From Mastigias papua (taxonomy: Eukaryota > Cnidaria > Scyphozoa > Rhizostomeae > Mastigiidae), in the NCBI GenBank assembly GCA_964019165.1, contig OZ025287.1:3819639-3883638 (forward strand): a DNA stretch of 64,000 nt. The letters run 5' to 3'. The translations under genes were made by a program, and so were the position numbers. Of this stretch, positions 1-63,759 are shown piece after piece; position 1 is the first letter of the stretch; each line of letters opens with the position of its first letter. The notes under the pieces were generated by a model. It saw only the letters and a list, made by a program, of their open reading frames with translations, made no database searches and was not told the DNA's origin.

Positions 1-860
1 CAGTTATTTTGATAACATTGCGCTGTTTTCGATTATTGCCAAAGGCTCTTATCAAGTTTAGGGGCGGGGGGGGGAGGTTCACTTCGAGTTCGAAAATTCT
101 GAATACGTTGCATGCAACAGGCTTATTGAAGTGAATGCTTTTTGCAGAGTTATGTACCTATGAACATCATTACTGGCAAAAAAAATTATTGCGACATAGG
201 TACGGCCCATCTGGCACCACATATCTGATCATCAGTTACCATATAATATTTACACTTCTTTAGGCAATAATATGTACTACTGTTATATGCACACTACCAA
301 ATATACATTACTTAAAAAGCATGACAACGTAACCATTAACATCAGTCTACACTACAAGAACACTATTGCTCAGGAGGTTTGAGGGTTTATTAGCAAACTT
401 CTACAGCATTGTATCAAACACATAATTTTGAAAGTAGGGAGGGGTTACATCAAGTTGCTTTAATTCGAGTAAATTAGGCTCAGCTCTACATCTGGAATAA
501 ACTAGGTACCAGATCTCTACAATATTTCCATAATAATTCAAAATTCAAAACTGAAATTCAATAGAAGTTTCTGACTTAGGTAATGTAAAAAGAACGCGGA
601 GGAGCAGACCGCGGAGGAGCAGAACGCAGACGCACAGTATATTGAAATGTCTAAGTAATTAAGCAGAGTCAATGTAGCTTGCTTTTGGTAAGTAGTTAGA
701 AGTGGGAGATAAAAATTCAATACAATTTACAGGGTTGCTTGTTGTCCGGCGACACAACTTAACAGAAGTCATACCACATTGGCAACTAAAAAGTACCAAA
801 CGAAACTAACACAAACAAACATACAAACATGCATGCATACAAACACACACACACACACAC
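1..860. other. Downstream flank of gene 1, left edge
   Basis: AT-rich sequence ending in a short CA microsatellite (839-860). A G-rich run occurs at 61-76. I see no gene here; the 538-720 minus frame is chance. Confidence 0.5.
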
Positions 861-2272
861 ATGGGGGCCTGATCAGTTCAAAAGTAGAGTACATTAATAA
901 AAAGAGTGACAATTACTAAAATACTGTACAAGTAATTATTGCATATGTACATAATTAATTACTACAAAATGAATTATTGTGCATAAACAGGAATAATTAT
1001 TGGGCATACACAGAGTTACTTATTGGATATGCTCCGAATAAATAGGCAAATCCCAAGATGCAATGTCTTATATTTTGGCGCTAAATTCAAACCGAATTTG
1101 ACAGAATGGCCTAGAACAGTAATGAGAGTATTACACTGTGACCCTGTGGGAGCAGCATTACGCTGGAGGCTTGTTTTTCATAGGAGAAAGTATTTTGTTC
1201 CAGTCCCAAACAGCTTATGGCATATTAATTCAACGAATAAACTAATTCGCAGGAAGTTTATTGTACATGTGTGCATTGATGGGAAATACGACTCCTGATA
1301 TACTGTCATTGCGGCGATAGTAAGAAGGCTGAGACGGCTCTTAATTCATTTCAAGATGTTGATATCAGATGGGGCCTGCTATCACTGGCTAGAATCCGGC
1401 TATGACATTGCGAATTATCTGGTTGCCAGTTATATGATTGAAAACCGTGAAGCTGGCAGGAGAAGTATCATAACAGGCTCATCAGTTCGCAACTGCCGCG
1501 TCGAACGGACCCCCCGTGATGTGTACAGTGGGGGTATTCGTTTTCTATTCATAACTTTATGAAAACATTGGAAAGACAATGAATTCTGGATCCATTGGAT
1601 CTCTTCACTTGGCCTGTCTTGTATATAATATGCAATATCTGGAGATGCTTCCCTGTGATCATTCTTAACAATTGTTGATAAAATTTCAAGTATTCCTTGA
1701 CTATTCTTCTTCAGATCGACGAGCCTTCTTTTCAAATTCACATTAAGCGAAGCAAACTCTGCATCACTAAATATTGACATATCTTTAACTAGCAGAGCCA
1801 AAATTGACGAAGCATCGATGAGCCTTTCTTGGACATCGATTAGGTCACTTTTACTTATGTCCTAAAGAGGATCATCTGAAATAAATATCCTTAGAGTTGA
1901 ATAAACAGTTCTAAGGAACATAGAAGTTCCCCTCTCATTTCTTTCTTAATATACAGTGTCTTTCCCATTGCCTTGTCAACATATTTCCAGTAAAAGAAAA
2001 TTACTGTTCTCAGCCACTCTGTCAAATCCAGTTTGAATTTCGTGTCAAAATAGAAGGCACTGCATTGGGATTGCACACTAATTCAGAGCATGTCCAATAA
2101 TTAATTCAGTGCATTTCCAATAATTAATTCACTGTATGCCAAATAATTTTTTGTGTATAAACAACAATTAGCTTTGTAGTAATTAATTATGTACATATGC
2201 AATAATTAATTATACAGTCCCTCATTAGTTGTAACTCATTAGTTGCAACTTCTAAACTGATCGGGCCCTCAT
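861..2272. mobile_element. DNA element with long inverted repeats
   Basis: The left end ATGGGGGCCTGATCAGTT (861) is matched in inverted form at the right end (to 2272: ATGAGGGCCCGATCAGTT). Similarity continues inward for about 400 bases on each side (about 861-1290 and 1890-2272), diverged. Both arms translate outward-in to a similar peptide with the pattern KFK-x-x-LTEW-x-RTV. The left end abuts a CA microsatellite, so a target duplication cannot be read. The superfamily is not known; long inverted repeats are seen in several, including Mutator-like elements. Confidence 0.6.
1430..1878 (-). pseudogene. Coding-like remnant inside the inverted-repeat element
   Basis: Between the arms, the minus strand is open for about 150 codons from about 1878 to 1430. 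It includes DISKSDLIDVQERLIDASSI, SLNVNLKRRLVDLKKNSQGI and IQDRPSEEIQWIQNSLSF. No start codon in good context and no recognised family. It could be a transposon protein fragment or captured host exon. An in-frame TAG preceded by pyrimidines at the upstream edge could be a splice acceptor. Confidence 0.4.
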
Positions 2273-2315
2273 ACACGCACATAAATATAAATATATACAT
2301 ACATACATACATACA

Positions 2316-2494
<179 letters not shown>

Positions 2495-2673
2495 AAATTT
2501 ATCTTAACATATTACTAAACAAATAAGCCACATGGATCATATAACTTACAAACTGGACTAAATAAATAGAGGAGGGCGAATCTACTTTTACGAATCTATA
2601 GTCTATAGAGAAGGGGGGATGTTCTAAGAAAACGTAGCTTTAAATTCAAGAAACATTGAACGACATCTAGAAA

Positions 2674-55043
<52,370 letters not shown>

Positions 55044-56909
55044 ACCAGATACTCTGGTCTAATTATCTGATAATACTGCGTTACCTTATTTCACAAATAT
55101 TTCCGCCTACAAACATCACCATGCTCAGCCATTCTCGTAAACGGCGGTCTCCACATCAGCTTTAAATTTCCCGCACAAACTATGGTCTATGAATAAAATG
55201 GGATTTGCGTCTTATTTGCACTGATAACTTTGCGGTTTCTCATCTGAATATTACGAAGCTAACGCTTAGAAGAAACAAACAATCGCAAATGAAATGGTCT
55301 CGTAATAGGTCTTTTATACTAAACGCGAACGGTTCGTATTCTCAAATTGATGATAAAACCAAAACATGTAAAATGTCATATGTCTTAAGTGGATTGTGAT
55401 TACCCTAAGCAAATAGTTTGTCATAATTCTCTCACCAAGTTATTCTCCATTGACCACTTTCATAAGAGTGATCATGCAAACAGCTTTCTAGACTATCATG
55501 GGACCTAGGCATATAAAAAAGATCACTAAAAGAAGCACCATTTAACGTTCGCACTAAAACCTGATACTAAGCTGAGAACCTTCGCCGCCCTACAAAAGCA
55601 TGTCAAATAGCTTGAACACAATGACAAATTAGACCTTTTAATGTTCGTTACTTCTCAAGTACTTGTTAGATCCACTAAACAACCGAAAATGCACAGAAAT
55701 AACACTTATTCACAACTTTTTCTCAACCCCCACCGATCTGTAAATAGAGTTGTGAAAATGTACTTCCACTAACATTCCACAATGAACACTGCGTTTTCAA
55801 GTCTTATCGTTCAGCACTGGTTTCCACGGCAATAACCGTTATGCAGCTGGAGCACATACGGCACGAAGTCAAACACTATTCAAGTTTGAGAATACCCAAA
55901 AAGAAGGCAACTTGTGGCATTAACGCTAAGTGTAGGCAATCTGCAACGAAAGAACTATTTGATAATGCATCTAAAATTGCGAAGTCCTACACGTTTCTGT
56001 AAGAAACTTAGTTACAGAGTTAGGGCTATGTGTCATTATCGGGGTCTTCCTAACAATTCTTAATTCACAGAGGAAAAAGTACTGTTTCTTCAATGTGCCA
56101 TACACACAATTAGATTTATTGATGATTCGAGCAGAAACTATACCACGCATATCGCAAAAGAAACTTCATTACTTGAATCTTGTGTTTTTAGGGGAAGGAG
56201 TTACATGGGACTTATTGGGGTTAGAGCAATATAGAGTATAGTATAGACTTCCAATTTGGTAAAGATTTTGGCCTTTATAATCCAGTTTCTTATAGACTGG
56301 CTATTATGATAAAAAAATGCATGTATTTAATGAAAAAGAAACTTTTCTACTTAAAATGTTTGTGTTATAAAGAATATTGACTCAGATTCTTTCATAGGCA
56401 AACAATTTGAATTTGACTAAAGATGCTTTAAGAAAAGATGTTTCAAGTTATGCCTTCCAGGGAGCTTCTACGCGTTATTTAACTGTTTGCAAGAAGAGGA
56501 GTTTTTGCCCAGTCCAGACAGGGAATCTGACTTTTAGGCAGAACTCATATACATTTTATATTGACACCATAAACAGCCATCAGTATAAAAAGCCAAACGA
56601 ATTAAACTAAAAGTAAGAATAAAAAAATCATGCCAAAGCAAATTTTGCATAGTGAGTGTGGATAGTTCTCTGCAAAGTACTAAAGTTACAAATGTCCTAG
56701 TTACAAAATAATGCATCAATAAACATACAAGCTCAGCTATAAAAAATTTGCGATACGTGTTCTTTTATAAGAAGGTTTTTCATTCAGTGCTGAATTTTCT
56801 TAGCTTTTTGTGATTTCCGTCCTGAACCTGAACCTTTCTTAAGACATTCTTGGCAAGAATTGTCGCGTTTGCATACCACTACAGTGTTATACACAGAAAG
56901 GCAATAGGC

Positions 56910-57260
56910 CAGGAATCGGGAACCTGCGAATCTTTCATTCCTGTTCTGTGGTTCCGTCAGTAAGTATACAGCTGAACTGTACTTTAATCAAGTATCTGAC
57001 GTTTTTTCAAAAAAGAATATCTTGACAAGAATAGGCAAACAAAACTAACTTCATAGTTGCCAGCTGGGTCAGAATCCCAATGTGCTGTTTCCATCTTCAT
57101 TAGCATAACAATAGCTTTAAGGAACAACAGGTTTCATTTGCAGTGAAGTCCATTTGTATATACGGTTTTATTTCATGCGGCTTCCAGTGCTATCTGTTCA
57201 GCAAAAACAGGGCTGAAATGGCTCTTTTCGCTTGAAATCGCTCAAGGTTCCCGACCCCTG
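56910..57260. mobile_element. hAT-type miniature element
   Basis: 351 bases with inverted ends CAGGAATCGGGAACCTGCG and CAGGGGTCGGGAACCTTGAG. The flanking 8-base sites are not clearly alike, so the insertion is old. It is 190 bases from the next hAT element. Confidence 0.7.
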
Positions 57261-57452
57261 CACATAGCACTTTACTACATAAGTTACAACAAGATATCTA
57301 TGCAAATTTAGTAAAAAACATGATTGTCTTGTGTGAATATTCGAATTTTAAAGGTACATATGACTTATCAACTTTCCTAGGTCTCAGAAATCCAGTATTA
57401 CTTTGCTATAGACCACTTTATTATAAAATAACACTTGCAAGTTAATTAAATA

Positions 57453-57743
57453 CAGAGTCCAGAAAAAGTCACGGCTTCACGGCTCTGAGCCGGAGGAAAA
57501 TTTTCCTCTTTATGTCGTATTTGAGGAAGGTTTTGAAATTTGTATCGACAATCCAGTATCAGCAAAGTTTTCATATTATGCGATATCGATTGTGAAAGGT
57601 ATAGCCCATTTACCGTTAAAGCTTCCAAGACATACCCAATGTAGAGTTCAAAAACTTTGGCTAGTTTTGATAGTCTTAGAAGAGGAAGGTTTAGGATGAA
57701 GATTTGACAGCCGGAGGAAGGTTGGGCATTTTTCTGGACTCTG
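57453..57743. mobile_element. hAT-type miniature element, copy 2
   Basis: Second 291-base copy of the same element, same orientation, with perfect 15-base inverted ends CAGAGTCCAGAAAAA and the 8-base duplication ATTAAATA at 57445-57452 and 57744-57751. It sits between the two genes. Confidence 0.92.
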
Positions 57744-57879
57744 ATTAAATAGTGCGTTAATTATTTGACTTGTCGGTTAGTTCAGCGAATCTTCATTTGT
57801 TTGTAACGCTGAAAGTTTTCTTTAAAGCTAGTAGACTGTTTCAAATACTCTAACTAAATACAGTTAAACCAGAAGATAA

Positions 57880-58150
57880 GAGTCTTCATATACATGTTTT
57901 TTATAAGAAACAAGTATATGAGGAACATGAGGCTTTAACTTAGGCAAAAATCAAGAAATATTTAAGAAACACGGGCAGGCTGAATTTCGAAAATAAGCTT
58001 CAAAAATCTGTTTTTATGTGAAATTTTTCCGTCTCTCAAATGTTTTTAGCTAAAATTATATTTCTTGTCTAACAGTCACCTTGTTGTCATAGAAAAATTT
58101 CAAGAAGTTTAAGAAACACTTAAAGAAACACTAAAAAATCTGCGCCCTGA
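57880..58150. repeat. Dispersed repeat, inverted relative of 36120-36480
   Basis: Contains ATTTAAGAAACACGGGCAGG and TTTAAGAAACACTTAAAGAA and ends CTGCGCCCTGAT, matching in inverted form the phrases at 36120-36480. It lies just downstream of the gene 2 stop. Confidence 0.55.
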
Positions 58151-58352
58151 TTGCTGGAACTACATCATCCTAGTATTTCTATGACATCATCACGTAAGAA
58201 CACAAACAGACACATTCCATCATCGTAGTTTCTTACATGCTGACATTATTGTATTGGTGCCTACTTTACTTATACCTTTAAAGAAACACAATCAGCCGTT
58301 GCTTCATAATTGTAGTATTGGCTCCTGTGTACTTTCTTGGGGGCATTAACGC

Positions 58353-60065
58353 TCATTTGACATGTTTGATGGCTCGTAACATGGAAAGTTCATCCTGAAT
58401 AGTTGCAATGGTCCCTTTTAGGGTTTCAACTACCCCTGAAATTTGGTTAACTGTGTCTTCCAATCCATCTGCAAATAGAAAGATCATTCCTTCAAAAGCT
58501 TTGTTGCTTAATTACAGAATTTTAGCTATTCCTATACGACATCAGAAGTTCTAAAGCCTCTTCGCCTGGTCTGCTTTGTGGTCTGATACTTATTAGCAAA
58601 CAAACTGTATAGAATAACAGCCACCAGTTTAAACATCATTCTATCCGTACTCATTCATCCAATGGTCTACAGGGAAATTACTCGTTCACACAGATGCTAA
58701 GCAACTATCCTGCAGTCAAAATGGAAAAATAATTGGCTGGACGATTATGTCATGCTGTGATGAGTTGGTAGACGAATCTGTTCTAGTGAGGTGCTAGTTA
58801 CTAACAAGACAATCAACCAGCTACTCCCAGGTATCTAATAAACGGGTGGGGGGGGAGGGACAGAGTAAATGGAATTTCTCTAAAACTCCGTAAATAAAGG
58901 GGATGAAAATGAATGGAGAGGCTGGAATTCTGAAGCACGAGTGTCAACTCTTTGGTCAGTAAGCTGTTTGACAAATGCAGCCTTTACGGACATGAGACTC
59001 CTAGCAAAGCATGTTTGCTAACATAACTCACAAAAGGAAGTAACGCTATTCTACGAAACATAGAAGTCATGAATTAATGGAAGTTCTAATAGCAATTAGC
59101 GGAATCCCTAATAGTCTGCGGAGGGTTGGAAAGATCAAATAAGCGATAAAACATCTCCATTTTATTAGGCATCTGGATGTCAGTTCAGGTGTCACCCATA
59201 TCTGCTGGTCGGAACAACTAGTCATTGACCCCTGATATAGTACATTCTTAAATTCTATCACTCACTAGTGCATTCACATTGTATTGTATTATATTATATT
59301 AATTATATTATATTATATTATATTATATTATATTATATTATATTATATTACATTATATTATATTATATTATATTATATTATATTTAATTATGTTATGTTA
59401 TATTACACTACATATTATTATTGTGCATTATATAATATGAGATTACTTCATATTATATTACATTAACCGATATTTGATTATATCATGTTATATTGCATTT
59501 GACTGAGTAAATTGCAATCTTTTATGAAGGAAAGTAGCAGTAGGTAAACTATTCGTTTGGTGCTCTTGGTAAAACTAATTAGTGGTGAAATTTGAAATAT
59601 TTCCACCAGTATTTAATTGAATGCCAACTCCATCAACTCGTACAATACAAATAATTTCATTATCAGCTTTTTGGAAAATCTCAAGTAATGAGGTGCATTA
59701 GAATCCATTGTCTCTCTTCCATTTCCTCTATCATCGACTAGATCTTTAGTATCTGTCTTTATTTATTGAATATATAACCATTGCAGAAAATTAACTAAAA
59801 GATCTTTCCTACTTTCTGCTAAAGAATATTCGCAACTAGAAACCTTAATAAACTGTAAACTTCTACCTTTGCGAATCTGCATTTCATGCACATTGTTTGC
59901 TTCAAGGACCTTCTTTGATAGGTAAAATTTTCTTAGCAAGTAAAATCCAAAGCCGATTAGTAATGCCACTGCACAGCTGACGGCACAGAAAATTAACATG
60001 TAGTCATAGCCTCTGCTTTGGCCTGTACTTTGAGACCCATGAGCTGTTGCCGTTTGTATGGAATT
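58353..60065 (-). CDS. Gene 2: M4 helix and C-terminal coiled coil exons
   Basis: Exon 59867-60065 has a polar linker, then the hydrophobic helix MLIFCAVSCAVALLIGFGFY and a basic stop-transfer LRKFYLSKK. It ends in phase 1 at CGCAAAG|gtagaa. The final exon 58353-58468 gives GLEDTVNQISGVVETLKG and onward, ending RAIKHVK and TGA. Its heptad spacing of I, V, L and M suggests a short cytoplasmic coiled coil, which could help assemble subunits. Reading through the donor gives a different 28-residue tail ending at 59763, judged to be intron. Confidence 0.8.
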
Positions 60066-63000
60066 CTAAAAGAACATATAGCTTAGCTGTTATATCACCG
60101 ATTTACTACTGTAGTTGAATGATAGTCTAAAGCAGGGATAAGCAATCTGTTTTTAATGGGAGCCAAATCTACAACGTCCTACTAGCTGATCTGACAAGCG
60201 GTGCCAGAATAGAAAAGCCATTTTAGATTCACTGCAAATATTAGCTAAGTGCTGCTTTGCAAACTCATAATGATTTGATATAACATAATATGAATTGTGG
60301 TTGCGATGGTCTAGGCCAGAGATGGGCAAACTACGGCCCGCCAAAAACTGTTAGGAAGCAAAAATAACTTTGTTTATGACATTGTCCTTTTCGTTTATGA
60401 CATTCTTATTGAGATTGTCCTTTTCATAACAGTTAGTCACTATGTGACTTCGTTATCCAAATGTATGTGTTTCAGTTCAAGTTTCTACTGTTTAATATTA
60501 CAGAATATTACTTCAATAGCTGCTTATATAACACTCTGTGTCTTGAGAAGTATTTGGCGACATACTATGCGGCCCTAAAAAGACCTAGAATTTGTAAATA
60601 TGCCTCTTGCACTCAAAAGTTTGCCCACCCCTGGTCTAGGCGAACGGGAGACTAGAAACTTACTTGCAGGCCGGACTTTGTCTAGGGGTAGGAGGTTGCC
60701 CGCCCTTGGTCACATGTGCAAATTATGTTCTCGAAAGTTGATTCGTTCTTATAAGTAGTAATGCTTTAATTTTTCGATGGCAAAAATCGATAGGAATAAA
60801 AAATAGAACCAAACAAGATACGAATCGTACCTTTACTTTCAATCCATTCACTGCTTCTCTAAGTAGGCGACTCGATGCATCTTTGTTTCCTTCGATGAAG
60901 GATTGTAGGAACGTAGCCCAGTTCTGTAAAGCTGAGCTGGAAAACATTATTCCGATTTCTGTCTCCGAATTCACAATATCAGTTTTTCGTGCAAGTTTTA
61001 GGCCAGATTTCTCAAATTCACTCCAGTGATAGCGCAAAGCAAGGGAATCTATAAGAATTCCTGTTTGAAAATGCACTCAAAAATTAATATTTTGCTAGAT
61101 AGGTAGAAATAATCAAATGTAGAATGAATATGACTTCAAAAAACTTTAATTAGACTGAAAAAAAGTTAATTTAAACATGCTTTGGATTTGGTACCTTGAA
61201 TCTGATTGGCTCTTAATGCTTCGATCATATCTTGGACCTTCTCAAAATCTAATAAAATAAACCAGTACTTGTATAGAAATTTCAAATGTAAAACATGATC
61301 CGCAAGGTAATAAGGTAAGACACTAAACATTTATTTTGTTGATACTTGGCCACTGGCCAAGAGGCACTCTTCATAACCAATTAGGTAACACAGCAAATTT
61401 AGAGCTTTTGGCCTACCAGCTTGGGCCATTTTCGAAACATTCTTAAGATATCCTCGAAATGCAAATGGTCACGTGCCATGCTGTCAGTGGGCTGAGCAGA
61501 AGAGCAATGGCCTATATCGACAGCTTCTCGTTTTGGCACATAGAATGAACATGACTGCGAATACAATGGAGCACTCATATGGTTATGGTCCACTAGTCAG
61601 ACATTACCAAAAATGCCCTGTAAGACACAATCATCAGTCTTATGCTAGATCGCCCTTCAGTATCGCCCAAAGTTGATAGTATACACAAGGCATTAAAAAT
61701 GAGAATACCTTTTATGATCTTTACCTACTGGGTATGTGCCATTTGATTTTGATCACGAAACAATATAACTTAATCAGACGACTCCTGATTTATCCATAGG
61801 CTGTACACAATACCAAATCTATACTAATCAAAATATCAAAAGGCTTAAGATCATAAATTCACATTATCAGCTCTGTGATGTGGAGGGGGGAGGGGAGCTC
61901 AAAGTATTGTTTTACCACTCAAACCAATAAACATTTGAGCTCCAGGTCTAAGTTTTCATTTCATTGTTACTATTAGATCGAATATTGAAAATTACATTGT
62001 GCTGTTCCTTCTTCTCTATATATGATATTTGCTTCGTAGGACATGGCTGCATATTGCAGATACCCAATCTGTAATGCAAAAAGCAATAAAATTAAGGATG
62101 CATGGAAGATGGGAGCAAAGGGGGCAGGCTATCGAGTTTTGAAGCAGTCTGTTATCACCGCAAGATTTCAGGAACCTAGTAAACCGTGGGTCATTAGCAT
62201 GCTTGAGTACTTGTGTAATACCGCAGATATCGTATTTCCTCTAAAAAGTGCCCTGGGCGCCTTTCAAATTTTCGATGGTCATATGAAGGCGCTTTTCGAG
62301 GGTGGGAGCGTTTTAAAGTCTTCATCATTTCACTCAGTTAGTTTGTCATCAAAAGATTCACTACAAATTTCCATTCATTACCATTGTCACTCCCGTCCTC
62401 TACATCATCATTGTTGGAAAAAATGGACTGATGTCTGGTTCAAACAACATGTGTTGTCGTGATTGCAATTTATCTGCAGTATTTTCACATGGTTGGTCAG
62501 CCCTAAAAAGCAAAATTTGGCCATCTTCACTAACATCTACTGCTTGGTTTATAGGACTTTTATGTATTTTGCGCACCTTCCGGTGGTTTTTATGGGGAGA
62601 GGGCACTATTTCATGGGTGGGCGCTATTTTGAGGAAATACATTATTTTAAAGATTGCAATAACTGGGACATAGCTAACAACGATGATCGCAAATTCTCCC
62701 CCCCCCCCGCAAGAACTTCTGATTGAAACAGTTCAATGCGAAGGTATTATACTTCCATATGATAAAGAGGATGATTAACAGGAGTGCTAGTACGTGAATG
62801 GGAGAGTCGCTTGCTCACTTTGCCACCAGAATGAATTTATTTAGTTTGCTATGTATCTCAGATATTTGATAACCAAATAAGCAGTTGGCGAAAACATCGC
62901 CATTATCGTAAATCTGCAAATCATCTCCCTGGAGCTTATTCAAGGGAACTCGTACGATGGGGTTTATTCGAGGGAGCTTGTAAAAGTTTTAAAATATCCC

Positions 63001-63493
63001 ACACAAAAATTCACTTTCAATCCTTTTGGTCATAAACAAAAATAATATTCAAAATATAAAGTGTGGTCAATAAAACTTCTTCATTAGCTTTTGCAAAGGG
63101 ATCTTATTCGCAAGTTGGAAGTTAATAACTTGTAGCTCTAAATGGTGGCTCATTCTCAAGGGCTGGGAAGCTTTTAACAATATACGCAGGTCCTTCCTAC
63201 CCATAATATAAAGTTTACACATCTTTTAACTCTTGTGCCAGTGTTTTTTGCATAGTGTAAGATCGGCAAAAAACAGGTAACATTTTCAGTGGCGGATAAT
63301 TTGTGGTGATAATGGAAATCATGGGTCATACTTTACCTTTAAACCTTGCAGTGAGGACTTTTCAGGAATAGCAGCTTGAGTTAAAGATGAAGAAAGTGAA
63401 GCAGTGAACATTCCAATTATTGCAACTCCTATTGTTATCCAAAAAATTGCGAAAATTCTTCCTGGGATAGAACGTGGAGCCTTGTCCCCATAC
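58353..63493 (-). CDS. Ionotropic glutamate receptor with potassium-channel filter, 3' part (6 exons)
   Basis: Six exons in phase: 63337-63493, 61996-62068, 61195-61248, 60831-61060, 59867-60065, 58353-58468; 275 residues to a TGA at 58355-58353. Order: pore filter and M3-like helix, S2 half of the ligand-binding clamshell, M4 helix, short coiled coil. The first exon opens with G TAT GGG GAC, so the filter GYGD is split by an intron and the upstream half (signal peptide, S1, M1, start of the pore loop) lies beyond 64000. The whole is close in layout to bacterial GluR0 and to the potassium-selective receptor described from a bdelloid rotifer, but with an M4 helix that GluR0 lacks. Predicted plasma-membrane ligand-gated potassium channel; the ligand is not known. 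Confidence 0.83.
59281..59480. repeat. TATTA microsatellite
   Basis: Runs of (TATTA)n with drifting variants (TGTTA, CATTA). It lies in the last intron of gene 2. Confidence 0.93.
60133..60708. mobile_element. Possible outer hAT element interrupted by 60317-60633
   Basis: Starts CAGGGATAAGCAATCTG and ends, inverted, CAAGGGCGGGCAACCT, with GGAGCCAAATC and GGCCGGACTTTG just inside, as in related elements. If real, 60317-60633 is nested in it. Flanks GTCTAAAG and GTCACATG match only at 5 of 8. Confidence 0.45.
60317..60633. mobile_element. hAT-type miniature element in gene 2 intron
   Basis: 317 bases with ends CAGAGATGGGCAAACT and, inverted, CAGGGGTGGGCAAACT. The perfect 8-base duplication GTCTAGGC stands at 60309-60316 and 60634-60641. 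CAGGGGTGGGCAAACT-like ends are common in animal hAT elements. Confidence 0.92.
60831..62068 (-). CDS. Gene 2: S2 ligand-binding lobe exons
   Basis: Exons 61996-62068, 61195-61248 and 60831-61060. They encode IGYLQYAAMSYEANIIYREE, then FEKVQDMIEALRANQIQ, then GILIDSLALRYHWSEF and a helical segment to NGLKV. This follows the S2 order of glutamate receptors: strand and helix, a helix before the sixth strand, then LID-S. The Asp of LID aligns with the conserved acidic residue that holds the amino group of amino-acid ligands. The Ser-Thr pair that binds the ligand carboxylate in AMPA receptors is not seen in the first exon. The last exon has two in-frame donors six bases apart (60837 and 60831), so two extra residues are optional. 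Confidence 0.78.
62043..62462 (+). other. Open frame of 139 codons within a gene 2 intron
   Basis: Plus-strand open frame MAAYCRYPICNAKSNKIKDA and onward, with GAKGAGYRVLKQ, PWVISMLEYLCNTADIVF and SALGAFQIFDGHMKAL. Its first 26 bases overlap a gene 2 exon on the other strand. No family recognised. It may be an old transposon piece or chance; it is longer and less AT-rich than most chance frames here. Confidence 0.25.
62930..63180. repeat. Interspersed repeat with GAGCTTATTCAAGGGA units
   Basis: Phrases GGAGCTTATTCAAGGGAACT, GGGGTTTATTCGAGGGAGCT and GGGATCTTATTCGCAAG, the same style as 20570-20840. No coding content. Confidence 0.55.
63337..63493 (-). CDS. Gene 2: potassium-type pore filter and M3 helix exon
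   Basis: One base plus 52 codons. It reads YGDKAPRSIPGR, a hydrophobic helix of about 20 residues, then MFTASLSSSLTQAA and SSLQGLK. YGD after a split Gly is the canonical potassium selectivity filter end. FTASLSSSLT occupies the place of the SYTANLAAF gating motif of animal glutamate receptors and is close to the GluR0 version. LQGLK begins the S2 lobe. The donor AAG|gtaaag at 63337 is strong and joins in phase 0 to the exon at 62068. Confidence 0.85.
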
Positions 63494-63759
63494 CTAAATG
63501 GAATCGTAGCAGTGGTTCGATTATTGCACAAACAATGATTCCTGATGTCAGTGACCAAGCAGCTCAGCCAGTTTCCATTAGCTTGCCCGAAGTTAAGCTT
63601 GGCTGTGCAAGGTCAGTAAGTGGATGGGCGACTTTCCAGATAAACGACCACAGCAACTCACACGGCCGTCCTTCAGAAGGGGTGTTAAGCTAGGGGTCCT
63701 ATGTCTGGGTGCGGCATGTACAGTAGGCCTAAACTAGCTGAAAAAAACTAGGTATAAAA

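Larger units (their letters stand above)
55044..58352. other. Intergenic region between gene 1 start and gene 2 end
   Basis: Must contain the gene 1 promoter and 5' UTR upstream of 55043, but no TATA box or other element can be assigned. It holds hAT elements at 56910-57260 and 57453-57743 and a dispersed repeat at 57880-58150. Stretch 55044-56900 shows no recognisable feature. Confidence 0.55.

Noticed and set aside
59763..59866. Read-through tail of the gene 2 M4 exon
   Set aside because: A donor at 59867 joins in phase to a coiled-coil exon with a stop; the read-through has no such character.
61399..61593. Minus-strand frame SCSFYVPKREAVDIGHCSSA and onward, with AG and GT at its edges
   Set aside because: The junction between gene 2 exons at 61996 and 61248 is already in phase 1 and cannot take this phase 0-0 piece; S2 homology runs directly across the existing junction.
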